Shown here one piece after another: positions 36,150 through 47,702 of a stretch of DNA of 64,000 nt (position 1 is the first letter of the stretch; each line of letters opens with the position of its first letter). The notes beneath the pieces are model-generated. The model worked only from the letters and a program-made list of their open reading frames with translations. It ran no database searches and was not told the origin of the DNA. The stretch is from Rhizophagus irregularis (Eukaryota > Glomeromycota > Glomeromycetes > Glomerales > Glomeraceae), in NCBI RefSeq assembly GCF_026210795.1, contig NC_089433.1, positions 434,001-498,000 of the forward strand. The letters run 5' to 3'. The position numbers were made by a program, and so were the translations under genes.

Positions 36150-37190
36150 AATCACAATACAATATGCAGCAAATATAAAATCAAAGGTTGTCTTATAAAA
36201 AAAATAAAATTCAACGCTCAAAAACACTTTTTCTAAAAATCTGAATGTTAATTCAAATATTCAAATACCTTTTCAATAATTCTAGACATTAAATTCAAGT
36301 CTCCAAGTTTAAAATCTATAAAAAAAGGGAAGAAAACATCAGTAAATGTTCTTAAATAATAAAACAGAAGAATTTAACAAAATCACTTCTAAAAATACCT
36401 TTTTCAAGGGTTTTAAACGTTTATTTTAAGATTTTAAACATAAAAGTGTCTTAAGAATTTTAATAATATTTTATGTTTTTAATTTTACGCTTAAAAAAAT
36501 ATTTTTGTGTTACAAGATTAGGTAATGATTAACGCATGTCAGATGATAATTTACTAATGTCAGTTATCTATTGACGCAAATCGCACACCTGAATTCTTTT
36601 TTGGTATTTTGTTCTATTTTTCTTATATGGACACAGAACTGAGGGGAATATAAAAAAATAGATACTAATTTTACCCAAAGAAAAAGACTATACTAATATA
36701 TAAGTTACCTAAAGAGTCATCTTACCCGCTATTTACAAAAGAAATTAAAATTTTTTATTCAATTATATCTGATATGCAGAATAATTATCATTAAAAAGTC
36801 ACGTGAATGTTGGCAATTCGAAGAGTGAGATGACTAGTGAGAAAAATTTTGAGATTAAAACTTTTATGTAGTTGTACTCGATTTTCAAATGGTTTGTCAT
36901 AAAAAATTCTTATAATTTAACTATTTATACTGAAGTTCTAAAATGAATGGCAGATGTCTGGCAATTTATTTATAACTATAAACTAAGCTAACTTCTATTT
37001 TCCATAACATATTCCATCATTTTATCGAGCGTAAATGATTTTTCTATTTTTTTACTATTAATTTTTCTTTTGTAATTATTATAATTTTCATCCTTTTTTT
37101 GTCTTTTCCTATTTTATCGTCTATATCTATATTTTTCTTCACTACTATCCCTTTGTTTCCTCTTATCTCTGTTTTTATATTATTCTCTTT
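36150..37190. other. AT-rich stretch without genes
   Basis: No open frame, repeat array or terminal inverted repeat recognised. Confidence 0.5.
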
Positions 37191-37397
37191 TTATATTTCA
37201 ATAGCCATTCTACAACGTTCATTCCAAAAATATTTTTTAATATTTTCGTAGCACCATCCCCAAATTGTTCTGGTTAATTCCCTTTTAACAGGTAATTTGT
37301 ACAAATTCGTATTAACAATCCCATGAATTAATTCCCATACTTTAGTTATCCCGTTTAAAATTCTTGAATTTTCATGTAAAAATTGCATAAACCCCAC
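37191..37397 (-). pseudogene. Unrecognised coding-like ORF, 68 codons
   Basis: Reads MGFMQFLHENSRILNGITKV, then VWELIHGIVN, IWGWCYENIKKYFWNERC. The composition (Trp, Cys and charged residues) is protein-like. Basic residues continue after the stop in the same direction for about 40 codons. It could be the C-terminus of a retroelement protein; no firm family. Confidence 0.3.
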
Positions 37398-37939
37398 ATC
37401 CTTCTCATCTCATTTAATAGATCATCTTGTTTGATAATAATACGAATTTCTTAACTGTTAATAATTTTTAACAAAAAACAAATTTCTTAATAAGTTATAA
37501 TGAAAATAAATTTTAATAACTTTGCAGAAACTTTTAAAATCGAAACTATATCGTGACTATATCAATACTTTACTATAGAACTTACCATAAAGATTTAATA
37601 TCGTGACCAAATCTTGATTTATAAGTTTATTCAGATTGTAGATATAAAGTTAAGGAAATCAATAATCATCACCTGGTTTATCCAGCAGATCATACAAAAA
37701 TTGTATTGGAATCGAAAACATATAGTAAATGTATATTTAAACTATATTAAATACATGTTTAAGTTATAATAAACAAATATTAAAGTTGTAGTAATGCTAT
37801 AGTCTATTTATTTTAAAAAGTTGAAAAATTATTAAAATGCTCAAGTCTAAGTCTAATCATAGATATTCTATTAATACAGTATCCTATAATGTTCAATGCT
37901 CTCTTAACTCTATTAATGATTTTTCAAAATTTTTGAAAC

Positions 37940-38610
37940 TTACTAGAATCTGTTATTCCCATGTAAAGGTTTTAAAATGCTTTTTAAAAGAAAGTTTTAA
38001 AGTACTCTGAAAATGCACTTTCAGAGTTCCAGTAACAAAGACAGAGCTGGTATTTTATGAAAGTGATGAACAAAAAATGTTATTAAAACATCTTTTTAAA
38101 TTTAGCTTCAAAATTATTTTAAAACCTATATTCATTCTTTAATCTTCATAATTCCATATAAATGAATATTATTATTATAAATAACCATTTCTCATTGAAG
38201 TTTAAGCTATAAAAAAACAGCAAAAAATTTAAATAAATATAACAAGTAAAAAATATCTTATCAAAAATAGTTGATTCTGGTATCATGAAGGGCCAGATTC
38301 TTACAAAATTTTGAAAACTATCCAGGTTTGAACTTCAAAGCTGGTTTCTTATAAATAATGATGAATAAAAAAAAGTTATTAACACGTTTTAGAAAAAGTA
38401 AAAATTGGTCTCAAAATTGTTTTGAAACTTACTAATATTCAATTTAATATTATGCTTCCTTTAGATTCTGGTATCTAGAAGAGGCCAGATTTCCTACAAA
38501 ATTAACTGAAAGTTAATTGATATATTTATTAAAAAACTTTTGAATTCTTTCAAAAACTTTACCTAAGGGATCAATGCTTAAACTTCAGAGCTAGTTCCCT
38601 ATAGATCTGA
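37940..38610 (-). repeat. Weak exon-like cassette array E
   Basis: On the minus strand at least four diverged units, for example around 38560-38595: ATCTATAG before GGAACTAGCTCTGAAGTTTA, with GTAAAGTTTTTG after it. Others lie near 37950, 38330 and 38430. It resembles the far left part of array A (CTGGTATC-type units) more than array B. Splice signals are less regular than in A and B. Confidence 0.4.
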
Positions 38611-39049
38611 AATAATATCCATCATTTTAAAAAAAAAATGTTAGTGTTGTTTTGTACTTTATTACTTTTGTTAAAAATAAATAAATATATTGAAAAAATG
38701 TACCTATTGAAATAATTAAATTCCCATGCATATTTAAGTCAAAATGAAGATAAAACCTAAAAAAAAAAAAATTAGCACAAATGAAAAAAATCAAAAAATC
38801 ACCTTCATTCCACAAAAAATTTTTAATAAAAAAGAATTTTATATAAATTATTCCTGATGATTTTTTTAAACGTCATCTTACTCTGGTGCAGTGTCATAAT
38901 TTTACCATCATTAAAAATAGTAGATATGACAGTAAATTAGGTATTTGATGATCACGTGATGTAGATCATTTTATTATGAAACGAATATGAATAATTATGA
39001 TGTAACATTAAAGGATAGTAAAACATTATAAGTTAACTAGGGAAGAATC

Positions 39050-40863
39050 AGGAGTCAAGTTGGCACACTCTTCAATTAATTAAAATTTTCAATAGTTTTT
39101 TGTTTTTAAATTATATTTATAATATTAGAATGGTATAAATTATATTTACTATAATATAGCTTATATTAATAATGATTTGACGTTTGCGATTTAATAATTT
39201 TTCACCTAGGGTGATTGATGAACCTATAAATTTTATTGGCTAATTAATGAGCTGATCATTTTATATTTTGAATTCATTCTTTTTAGGTCTTTCGGTTCTT
39301 CTTTGTAACTACTAAAGTATGTTTTTTATTTTTTTGTTTTTGTTTATTTATTACATGTAATTTCCATTCCCTACTAACTTTATTTCTTTTAGTTTTATGG
39401 GTTTTGTTTTTACTTGGTCCCCTGTTTATCTCATTTCGTCCCTTCTCTATTTTTTTGTTTTCTTTTTGTCTTTTCATCTTTTTTGCTCTTTTTATTCTTC
39501 CCTTCCTTCATTTTTTCCATTGTTTTTTATTTCCTCTTAGTTCCTTCGTCTTTTTCATTCTTTTACAATACCCTTTGTTTCTTTCATTTTTATTCCATTC
39601 CCACTTCATCTTTTTCATTCCTTTACACTATCCTTTGTCATTTTCATTTTTTTTCCATTCCCACTTCTCTTTACACTACCCTTTGTTCCTTTCATTTTTT
39701 TATTCTCTTTGCTCCATTTCGTGCCCCTCCATTCTTTTCATTTTTTTCATTCTCACTTGATCTTTTTCGTTCCTTTTGTTTCTTTCACTCCCCTTTGCTC
39801 CATTTCGTTTCTCCCTCACTCCCCCTTCATTGTTTTTATTCCTTTTACCCTCCTTATTTTTTCATTCACTCTCATTTTTTTGATGAATTTTTTTTATTTT
39901 ATATTACGTCAATCTTAAACTTACTATAACCAACTTAAAAAGAATATTTGAATGATTAAATGCATTTATAGAATCTATTCATTTCATTTATTATTATTCT
40001 TTTGGTACTTAATTTAACTAAATCAGAATTAAAATCTTTATTCAAAAATCTGGTAGTTATTTAGAGAATTTCGGATATGGATTTGGTTATAATAATCTAT
40101 TATCAAATCAACAATTTCTTCAAAAAAAATTGATATTTTACATAAATTAATTTTAAAATTGATTTTTATGAATTTGAAAAATCAAACTATTTATCCAGCG
40201 TTCAATTTAATTGAAAAAAACCTTACTCATCTTTCTATTAACGTTGGTCAATTTTCCTATATTTGATATGTTGTGGTGATTTTTTTAAAAGAATAATAAT
40301 TTTGTAAATATATTTAATATATAATATTTTATTTTTTATTTAATAATAGTAAAAAATTGAAAGAAAAAGAAAAAAAAATTTAAAAAAAATTTGGGGGAAG
40401 AAAAAGGGGAAACTTCCGGAAAAAAGGAATCCGAAAAAAATAAGTACAAAAAAAATTCTGAAAAAAAGGACAATAATCCGATCCAAAAGAGTGAAAAAAA
40501 TAACAATACGGTCTAAAAAAAAAGATCGAAAAAAAAATAAATAAAATTGGTCTTAAAAGACCAAAACAATGAGGATTATTTTTAATAAAAAAAAATATAA
40601 TTTAAGTTTGGGGAAAAGAATGAGAAAAAAAAATTTTTCGGGTTGAAAAAAAAGGGAGAAAAATTTTTTTAAAAAAAAGGAGTTAAAAATATTTGAAAAA
40701 AAAATCAGATAATAATCAAAAAAAATTGGATTTAGTTGATTGGAATCGAATAGTTCTTGATCATAAATAGTTCAGGCGGGATTTCAACTTTCAAGTTACA
40801 CAATTCAAATTATTTACACGGAGACTAATCCAAACGTCAAACAAATTTTTTTAGTTATATAGA
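39050..40863 (-). mobile_element. Minus-strand Helitron copy, 3' terminus not found
   Basis: The 5' end is at 40863 (minus strand TCTATATAACTAAAAAAATT after A). The sequence is the inverse of 29516-31400 throughout, including the purine-rich interior (here 39380-39900, giving plus-strand Phe/Ser-rich ORFs) and one 30-nt exon-like unit at 39287-39316 read in the plus direction. Similarity fades near 39100 before the hairpin and CTAG end are reached, so the left boundary is approximate. Confidence 0.7.
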
Positions 40864-41339
40864 TAAGTAGATGTGTTAGTTATATGGAAATTTGATGCAA
40901 ATCTTATTATTACACGAAGGAGATGTTGCAGTATTGTAGAATTTATTATTTATTTATGTAAATAATTTATTGATATAAAAACAAAAATACCATCATAATG
41001 TTCTATTGTTAAAAAAATCTATATTAATCTATATAATTGAAAAATACATCTCAAAAAAAACATCCGTTATAGGGATCTATCATTATTGCTAAAGATAGTT
41101 AATTATTTATTTTTTATCAGTAAAAAAATTTATTTTTCTATATTAAAATTTTTTATAGATATAGATTATACTGATCTATTGTTATTCCTATAAAGTTAAT
41201 TACCTATCATTTATAAGTATTAGTGAAAGGGTGATTACCGAGAATCAAAATTAATTCTCCTGTACGTTAGTAATTAGAATGAATTTGCCGATCAAGTGGT
41301 CTTAACTATTAAGCGTAGATCAGGCGGCAGGCGTGAACA

Positions 41340-41508
41340 CATTAATAGATTATATCAAATGTTACATAACATTAGTAATTAACAATGTATATATTGAACA
41401 GAACGTAATAGTTCAGGTGCAGAGGTACAGATGAATAACACATTGGACAATTCAAAGATTATTTATATAGGCTAATCTAAACAAACACAATTTTTTTAAT
41501 TATATAGA
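41340..41508 (-). mobile_element. Decayed Helitron 5' end
   Basis: Minus-strand sequence from 41508 begins TCTATATAATTAAAAAAATT and continues with a diverged GTTTAGATTAGCC in place of the usual GTTTGGATTAGTC. Only about 60 bases are clearly related. Confidence 0.5.
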
Positions 41509-41979
41509 TTAAAAAAAAAATGAAAATGTATTTATGGTATATTTTTTTTAATTAATTTTTTAAATCAAAAGAGAGGCTTCTTATTTTATTGGTTTTTTAT
41601 AAAAAAAAATATTTGTATAAGTGTTATTAATTAAAAATGAAATCACTATTTTATAATAAATAATTTTTTATAAGAAAATATTTTGACATAATTGTTTATT
41701 ATTGTTGTTTTTTTGAGAAATATTATATATATATTTTTTCCTCATTTTAGTAAATAAAAAACGAAAGTGAATGGTAATTATTACAAAATTTTTCCTGTCT
41801 AAATTAATTATTAATGTTTATATCATCATAGTAATTACGTACTTATTTATGTCTATCATCATTTTATTACGTATTATATTGATCATTTTTTTTTCATCAA
41901 ATTGATTTTTTCATTGTCACTCTTTTTTTTCATAAATATTAACCCACCATCCATAAAGAAGCTAACTGCGGATTCAATA

Positions 41980-42046
41980 CTTGAAGCTTGAAGCTTGAAG
42001 CTGGAACTTAAGTTTAAACTTAAGCTTAAGCTTCAAGCTTAAGTAT
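41980..42046. repeat. AAGCTT-rich self-complementary tract
   Basis: Tandem CTTGAAG units followed by TTTAAACTTAAGCTTAAGC and a return to CTTCAAGC; about 65 bases that fold on themselves. The short open frame after it (42047-42232) is not recognised. Confidence 0.8.
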
Positions 42047-42879
42047 ATGAATAAAAAATCTTGGAAAGGTCTAAACCATATTTGGCCTCAAACTAACCAT
42101 ATTTTGAATTTCATGGTTAGTACGATCATCAAATTAATTAAGAAAATAACCACAATTAAAGTTAGACATATTACACAAGATTTTCGGCATTCTTTTCTTC
42201 AGGCTAATAACCCTAAAAATAAATACCCCTGAATTAGTTATATAAGGAGTAACTTTTGGGAGAAGTTTAAGCGAGTTCTTACATCCTCACATCATATATT
42301 CTTTATTTTTGAGAATTATTTTTATGATGTAATAATTTTAACCCAATAAATATTATATTTTATAACCCAATAATTTGTGTCTTAATATTTTTATGTAATA
42401 ATAAACCAAGCAATGCATTTTTTTTAATAAAGTTTTTATTTTATTTAATTTTAACTAAATATCACTTGTCATGTCATATGGCACTGTGTACATATGATTT
42501 TGTTAATGATCATCATTATTATAAAAGATCTTTTATTTACATGATTTATACTTTATGATACTTTCCTTTATTTTTTACATTTTCCTTCTTCCTTTTTACC
42601 ATCTTTATTTTTATAATATGAATTAACCTGAAATATCTATTTTATTACCTCCTTCTTACTATGAAATATCTAAAAAAAGTCTGCTTGAATCACTTAATAT
42701 ACCTGATACTGCTTTTGATCAAGCAACAAAATTATGTGTTGGAATACAATTTAATCATTAAAACTGTGCATATTAGTTTTATTAGCTTATGGGCAAAATA
42801 AAAAGTATTTAAGTAATAAAAAGTAAATTTTTTCTTGTTAATTACTTTCATATCTTTTTATCTCTTAACTAGTCAAAAG

Positions 42880-44045
42880 ATGTCTCAAGAACTTTCCAAT
42901 AGATATAGTCAACTCATTTCTTACTTAAGGGAAAAGAAAATTAAGCCATATTACAGTTTTCTACTTCATTATTACAGAAAAAAATCATCAAATATTTATT
43001 ACATATTTCAATAATATCTTGGAGAGATCTTAACAATACCTGATCCAGTTCTTCTTATTAGAGGCTAAGAGGTTGTTAAATAAAAACACCTTTGATACAT
43101 TAGAACATAAGGGCCATTTTTTATTATGCAAAGAGAGGGTAACTCTTAATTGAATAAAGTATGTCATTGTCCAGGAGAATTACTGTGCTGGGTTGTTGGT
43201 AATTATCCCAGTTTGAATTGTACTGGCATCTTCACATTACCATTGATAAAGGTTTACTAATCTTAGATGAAAAATTGGTTATTTACCTTCTTTATCGCTA
43301 AATAAGATAGCACATACTGCTAATATTAACTTCCTTTTATTAGGTTAAAATAGAATGACATAATGATGGTTTGAAGAATTACTGGAAGGAAATAATCTGG
43401 GAGTGTGAGAAGGTAAACAATCTGATTTATAATTTTAAAAAATTTTTTCATTTTTCTAGAATTCTTAAAGATTTTTTTGTGTGTATTTTGTTTGTCAATC
43501 AATTTCTATTATATTTACAGAAACAAAAACTTATATCATAAAAATTGAAAGAGATCTTTTTCTTTGTTTATTCTCTTAAGTAAATGAAAAAATTAATATT
43601 ATAATGAAGGTAGAACTTGCCAGATTTTCTAACATAATGATTTAATTTCTGATAATGGATCAGAAATACAGTCTGATCTCAGAAGTGATTTGTATGAGGA
43701 TTGATATTGATTAAAGCCAAAATGGAGGCCTTAGTGAGGATACTTAAAAAAATACTGCAAATAGCATTTCCTTGAATGATGATTCTTCTAAAAAGAAGAA
43801 GAATCATCATAATCTTAATCAAGTTAATTATAATAGTTGAAGAATTAGGCCTGTAAGTTTTATAATTATAAACTAATAACAAACTTATTCACAAAGTGAC
43901 AAAGATTTTTTACTCTTTGGACATTTAAATATATAGGCTTACAATGATCAATACCACATACATCATCACCATCTATACTAACAGATTTCTTATATACAGA
44001 TTTCCTGATAATAAATTTGCTATAATATACAATTGCCCTTTTTCA
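42880..44045 (+). pseudogene. Decayed paralogue of the gene at 2415
   Basis: Starts MSQELSNRYSQLISYLREKK and follows the same exon order as 2415-3610, but contains stops in exon 1, a lost intron-1 donor (AAG-GGCCAT), frameshifts, and stops in exon 3. Many differences from the intact copy are CG to TG or CA, the pattern of deamination at methylated CpG. The intron-1 RNA structure is partly kept. Confidence 0.85.
43112..43344 (+). ncRNA. Structured intronic RNA remnant, copy 2
   Basis: Aligned with 2643-2876. H2 keeps its middle (TTGGTAATTATCCCAG) with wobble pairs outside. H3 keeps seven of eight pairs around TAGATGAA. H1 keeps five pairs. The host gene is dead and the donor site is lost, so this copy probably decays neutrally. 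Confidence 0.55.
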
Positions 44046-44329
44046 TTGCCCTAATATGTCTTATTAAATAATTTTTAAAATTAATTAAAAGTAGATTAGC
44101 AATTTTTTATTTTATATTTAATTACAAGCTTATTAAAAAAATATCTAACTTCTAAATCCATATTGTTTTAATTTGGTCAAATTAATTAATAAATAAAATT
44201 TCATTATTATAATTGCTTAATAAAAATTTTGAAAATAAATTTTATAAAAGAGCTTAGAAAAAGAAATTGTAATATCAGTTATGAATATTCCTCAATTAAA
44301 TACTATTTCTTATATACAAGTATTTCAAC

Positions 44330-44960
44330 CCACAGATAATCCATTATCCATCAATCCAATCCATTTAATATCTGTCATCTGTTAAACTGATTCGTCTAAT
44401 CAAATACAATCCGGATAATCCATAGTGACAGATTGAAGATTATCTGGATATCCTAATGGATCTATCTGGATACTCTTCAATAATCTAAATATATGGAGAT
44501 ATTTCCAAAGTTTAAGTGGCCAAAGAACTTAAGGATCTAAAGAAGAAAAACAAAATTAGTGAAAAAATAAAAAAAAGTAACAAAATACGAAATAAAAAAA
44601 GTTAACCTAACTATTGTCTCTGGTCAAAGAACCAAAGGATCAAGGATAATCCATTAGTGATACAGATAATCTGAATGATCTATTACGGATATCCTCAATC
44701 CTCTCATCCATATCTATTTATCATCCACAACCATTTAAAAATCCTATCCGGACAGGTTTGACATTTTTTAATAAAAAAACATTTTTTTTTTGTTTCTTTA
44801 ATTGAACCCGACGTTTTTAATAAAAAAAGACGTTTTTGTAATTATTTTTAATGAAAAAACGTCAGATTCAGGTCAGTTTGGCATTTTTTTATATATATAA
44901 AATGCTGAAATGTCTTAACCGTAAATGGTGAATATCTGTCCACAGATATAGATTATGGGT
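44330..44960. repeat. GGATAATCC-rich stretch with short inverted repeats
   Basis: Repeated GATTATCTGGATATCC-like phrases at 44340-44480 and 44640-44750, two weak cassette-like units near 44510 and 44610, and opposed GACGTTTTTTAAT blocks at 44770-44890. Probably a degraded transposon; no coding. Confidence 0.4.
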
Positions 44961-45476
44961 AAACGGGTTGAAACATTAAGTTTAAGCATTGTTTTCTTAT
45001 AATTTTTATAGTATTTTTTTAGAAATATTCAAAATAAAAGTAATAAAAAATTTGATATATAGTCAAAAGTGCTTTTTAGCAACCTACAGTTATTTTTTGT
45101 GTACAGGAAATACAAAAAACAATGCACTATTGTACAGTTCTACTGATTTTATTTTGGTTAAATGTTTGCCATGCTAAGCATTAAATATATTCCATTAATT
45201 TATGTCCACAGTTTGTTAATAAATAGAAACTTTGCCAAAAAATAGTTGGTACATAATTAGTTATTATGGAATAGAGGTCCTGAAGTGTAATTCCATCTGA
45301 GATTGTTATTTATTATGCTAATTGATAATGATCAAAAGTTGATAAAAATCCTGAAAATTTTCAGGTTTCAGTTCTGATGATGATATATAAACTCCTGCTG
45401 ATATCAAGAGATCACATGGATAAATTGGGATAAGATAAGAATACAAAAAAGTAAAACCATAATATCATAGTAATAG

Positions 45477-46192
45477 TAGTGCTTCGATCCGTTTCTAGTC
45501 CATCCGGATGAATCCGGATGAATCTGGATTTTTTTTCATCCGGATATCCAGTTTTGATCCAGATTTTGATCTGGATGAAAAATATCCGGATTCATCCGGA
45601 ATCCGGATAGAAAAAAAAAAATTTTTCTAATATTTTTTATAGATTTTGTAATAAATAAATAGTCTATTAGTTTCACAACTGATAAATAATTTTGTAATAT
45701 ATAAATTTTGTCATGAACAACGATAAATTGATGATTAGTAAAAAATTATTTATTTATTATTAATTTATTTAATATAATTAAAGTGAAAATTATTTTTATA
45801 TTTTTATTAATCTTATTAAGTAAAATCATAATTTAAGAAGCGATATTGTTTTTTAAGCCTGATTATATCAAAATTTGAATAAAATTTGTAACTCAGGCCA
45901 AATTAATAGTGCCGGCCCGAATTACGATAAAATAAGCTAATTCAAATTCAATAATCAAATCGGAAAAAAGGCTACAAAATTTAAAAAAACCTACCAAATT
46001 GTATTAATAAGTACCATTATCTCTAATATGGATCGTCATATGCAATCTAAAAAATTTTATATATGAAATCTGATCCAGATTCTGGATTTCACCCAGATTT
46101 CTGACTCGAATTTCAATCTGGATCAAACCGGATATAATCCGGATTTTTTTTGTGTAATCCGGATGATGGATTTCATCCGGATCAAAGCACTA
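45477..46192. mobile_element. hAT-like non-autonomous element, 716 bp
   Basis: Ends TAGTGCTTCGATCC at 45477 and its inverse (one change, ATCAAAGCACTA) ending at 46192, flanked by the exact 8-bp duplication AGTAATAG at 45469-45476 and 46193-46200. It is the longer relative of the 215-bp copy at 8848. ATCCGGATGAAT motifs are tandem near both ends. No ORF. Confidence 0.85.
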
Positions 46193-46200
46193 AGTAATAG

Positions 46201-47690
46201 GACTCTGAAATATATATGTAGAGGTTAGGTCCAGAAGTGGTCTAAAATACACATTCTTTTAGGGCCAGAATTACGATAATTTTAGCCATTATCTAAATTA
46301 GGAAATATTATTTTGGCTGGGATTATCCATAAAAGGAATGATCTACATGATCTTTTAACTCATTATACTCAAACTCTAAACTGACTCTTTTATGTATATT
46401 TTGGGATCCTATAGTAATACATAAGTGATGGTTTATTTTCAATTCTCCATATTACTTGTAAAGTCAAAATTATTATAGTATGCAAGTGATGTCATATATT
46501 GGTAGCAAAAAATTTAATCAAGATAAATACAGATGGTTATATACTATTATTTGTTGTAATATAAGTTTATTTCTCTTTACTTGCACCTTTGGTAGTTTTA
46601 CTAGTTTATAAAAAGGATTAAAGAGAATTGCAAACAATCAAAATAAATATCATTTCTAAGATTATCTGGAATATTTACAACCTCTGCTGTATAAAAATGT
46701 TGTTAAGTTCATAATTCCTCTTATCACCTGAGGTGGCTACTAATTGGTATTTGGGATTTTTTTCGCCAGTTATAAACTGGTGGACCAATTAGTATATCTA
46801 GGATGATATACTACTAGATTATTGCCTTGTATTGTAATAGTAAAGGTTGCAACCTATTACATAATGATTTTCAGAAAATTTCCTTTTTTGGTATTAATAA
46901 AAAAAAGAAATACTATAGTACATATTTGTATAATTAGTAATAATTATAATTAGAATACTGATAGTAATTATGATACTATATAATAATTACAATACTGTGT
47001 TGTAATTACAGCAAAGGATTACAACTCTACAACTCATTATTACATACTTTGTTAAACATCATATTATTTTATACTTTGTCAACATGTTTTATCTTTTTAA
47101 TACATTATTCCAAATGGGTCAGTACTATAGTACATATTTGTATAATTAGTAATAATTATAACACTAGTATATAATAATTACAATACTGATAGTAATTATG
47201 ATACTATTTATACTTTATCAACATGTTTTATCTTTTTAATACATTATTCCAAATGGGTCAAATTGACAATTAAACTATTTACTATATTTGGCAAAATGAC
47301 TCAGGTTTTGTCAGTATTATCAATATAATAAAAATTATTGTTAAATTTTTCACTTAATGTGTCACTATTTGCAAGAAAATTTTTTTTTATTTAAGACCCT
47401 TCCTATACAATAATTTTTACAGTTACCAATAAATTTTTCAATAATTCAATTTTTCAATAATATATCCAATTTATTTAAAAATCCAATTTATTTTTTCAAT
47501 AATATATCCAATTTATTTAAATATCAAATTTATATTCAGAAAAATATTAATCCTCTAATACCATTAATATAAATTATTGTTCATAAATAGTTAATTTACA
47601 ATGTAAACTTAGAAAAATCAAGATTTTCCTTATTAAAATAGATAATTGTTAAAATAGTTTAGAAATGGTTAATGTTTGAGAAATTACTTG
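46201..47690. other. Intergenic, with one local duplication
   Basis: The phrases ACATATTTGTATAATTAGTA (46920 and 47137) and TTATCTTTTTAATACATTAT (47090 and 47230) are duplicated. No gene recognised. Confidence 0.5.
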
Positions 47691-47702
47691 TCACGAGAAG
47701 GT

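Noticed and set aside
39030-39045. ACTAG as the 3' end of the minus-strand Helitron
   Set aside because: No hairpin at the required distance, and similarity to the other copies has already ended.
42047-42232. 61-codon plus-strand ORF
   Set aside because: No recognisable motif, no gene context, and the length is within chance expectation.
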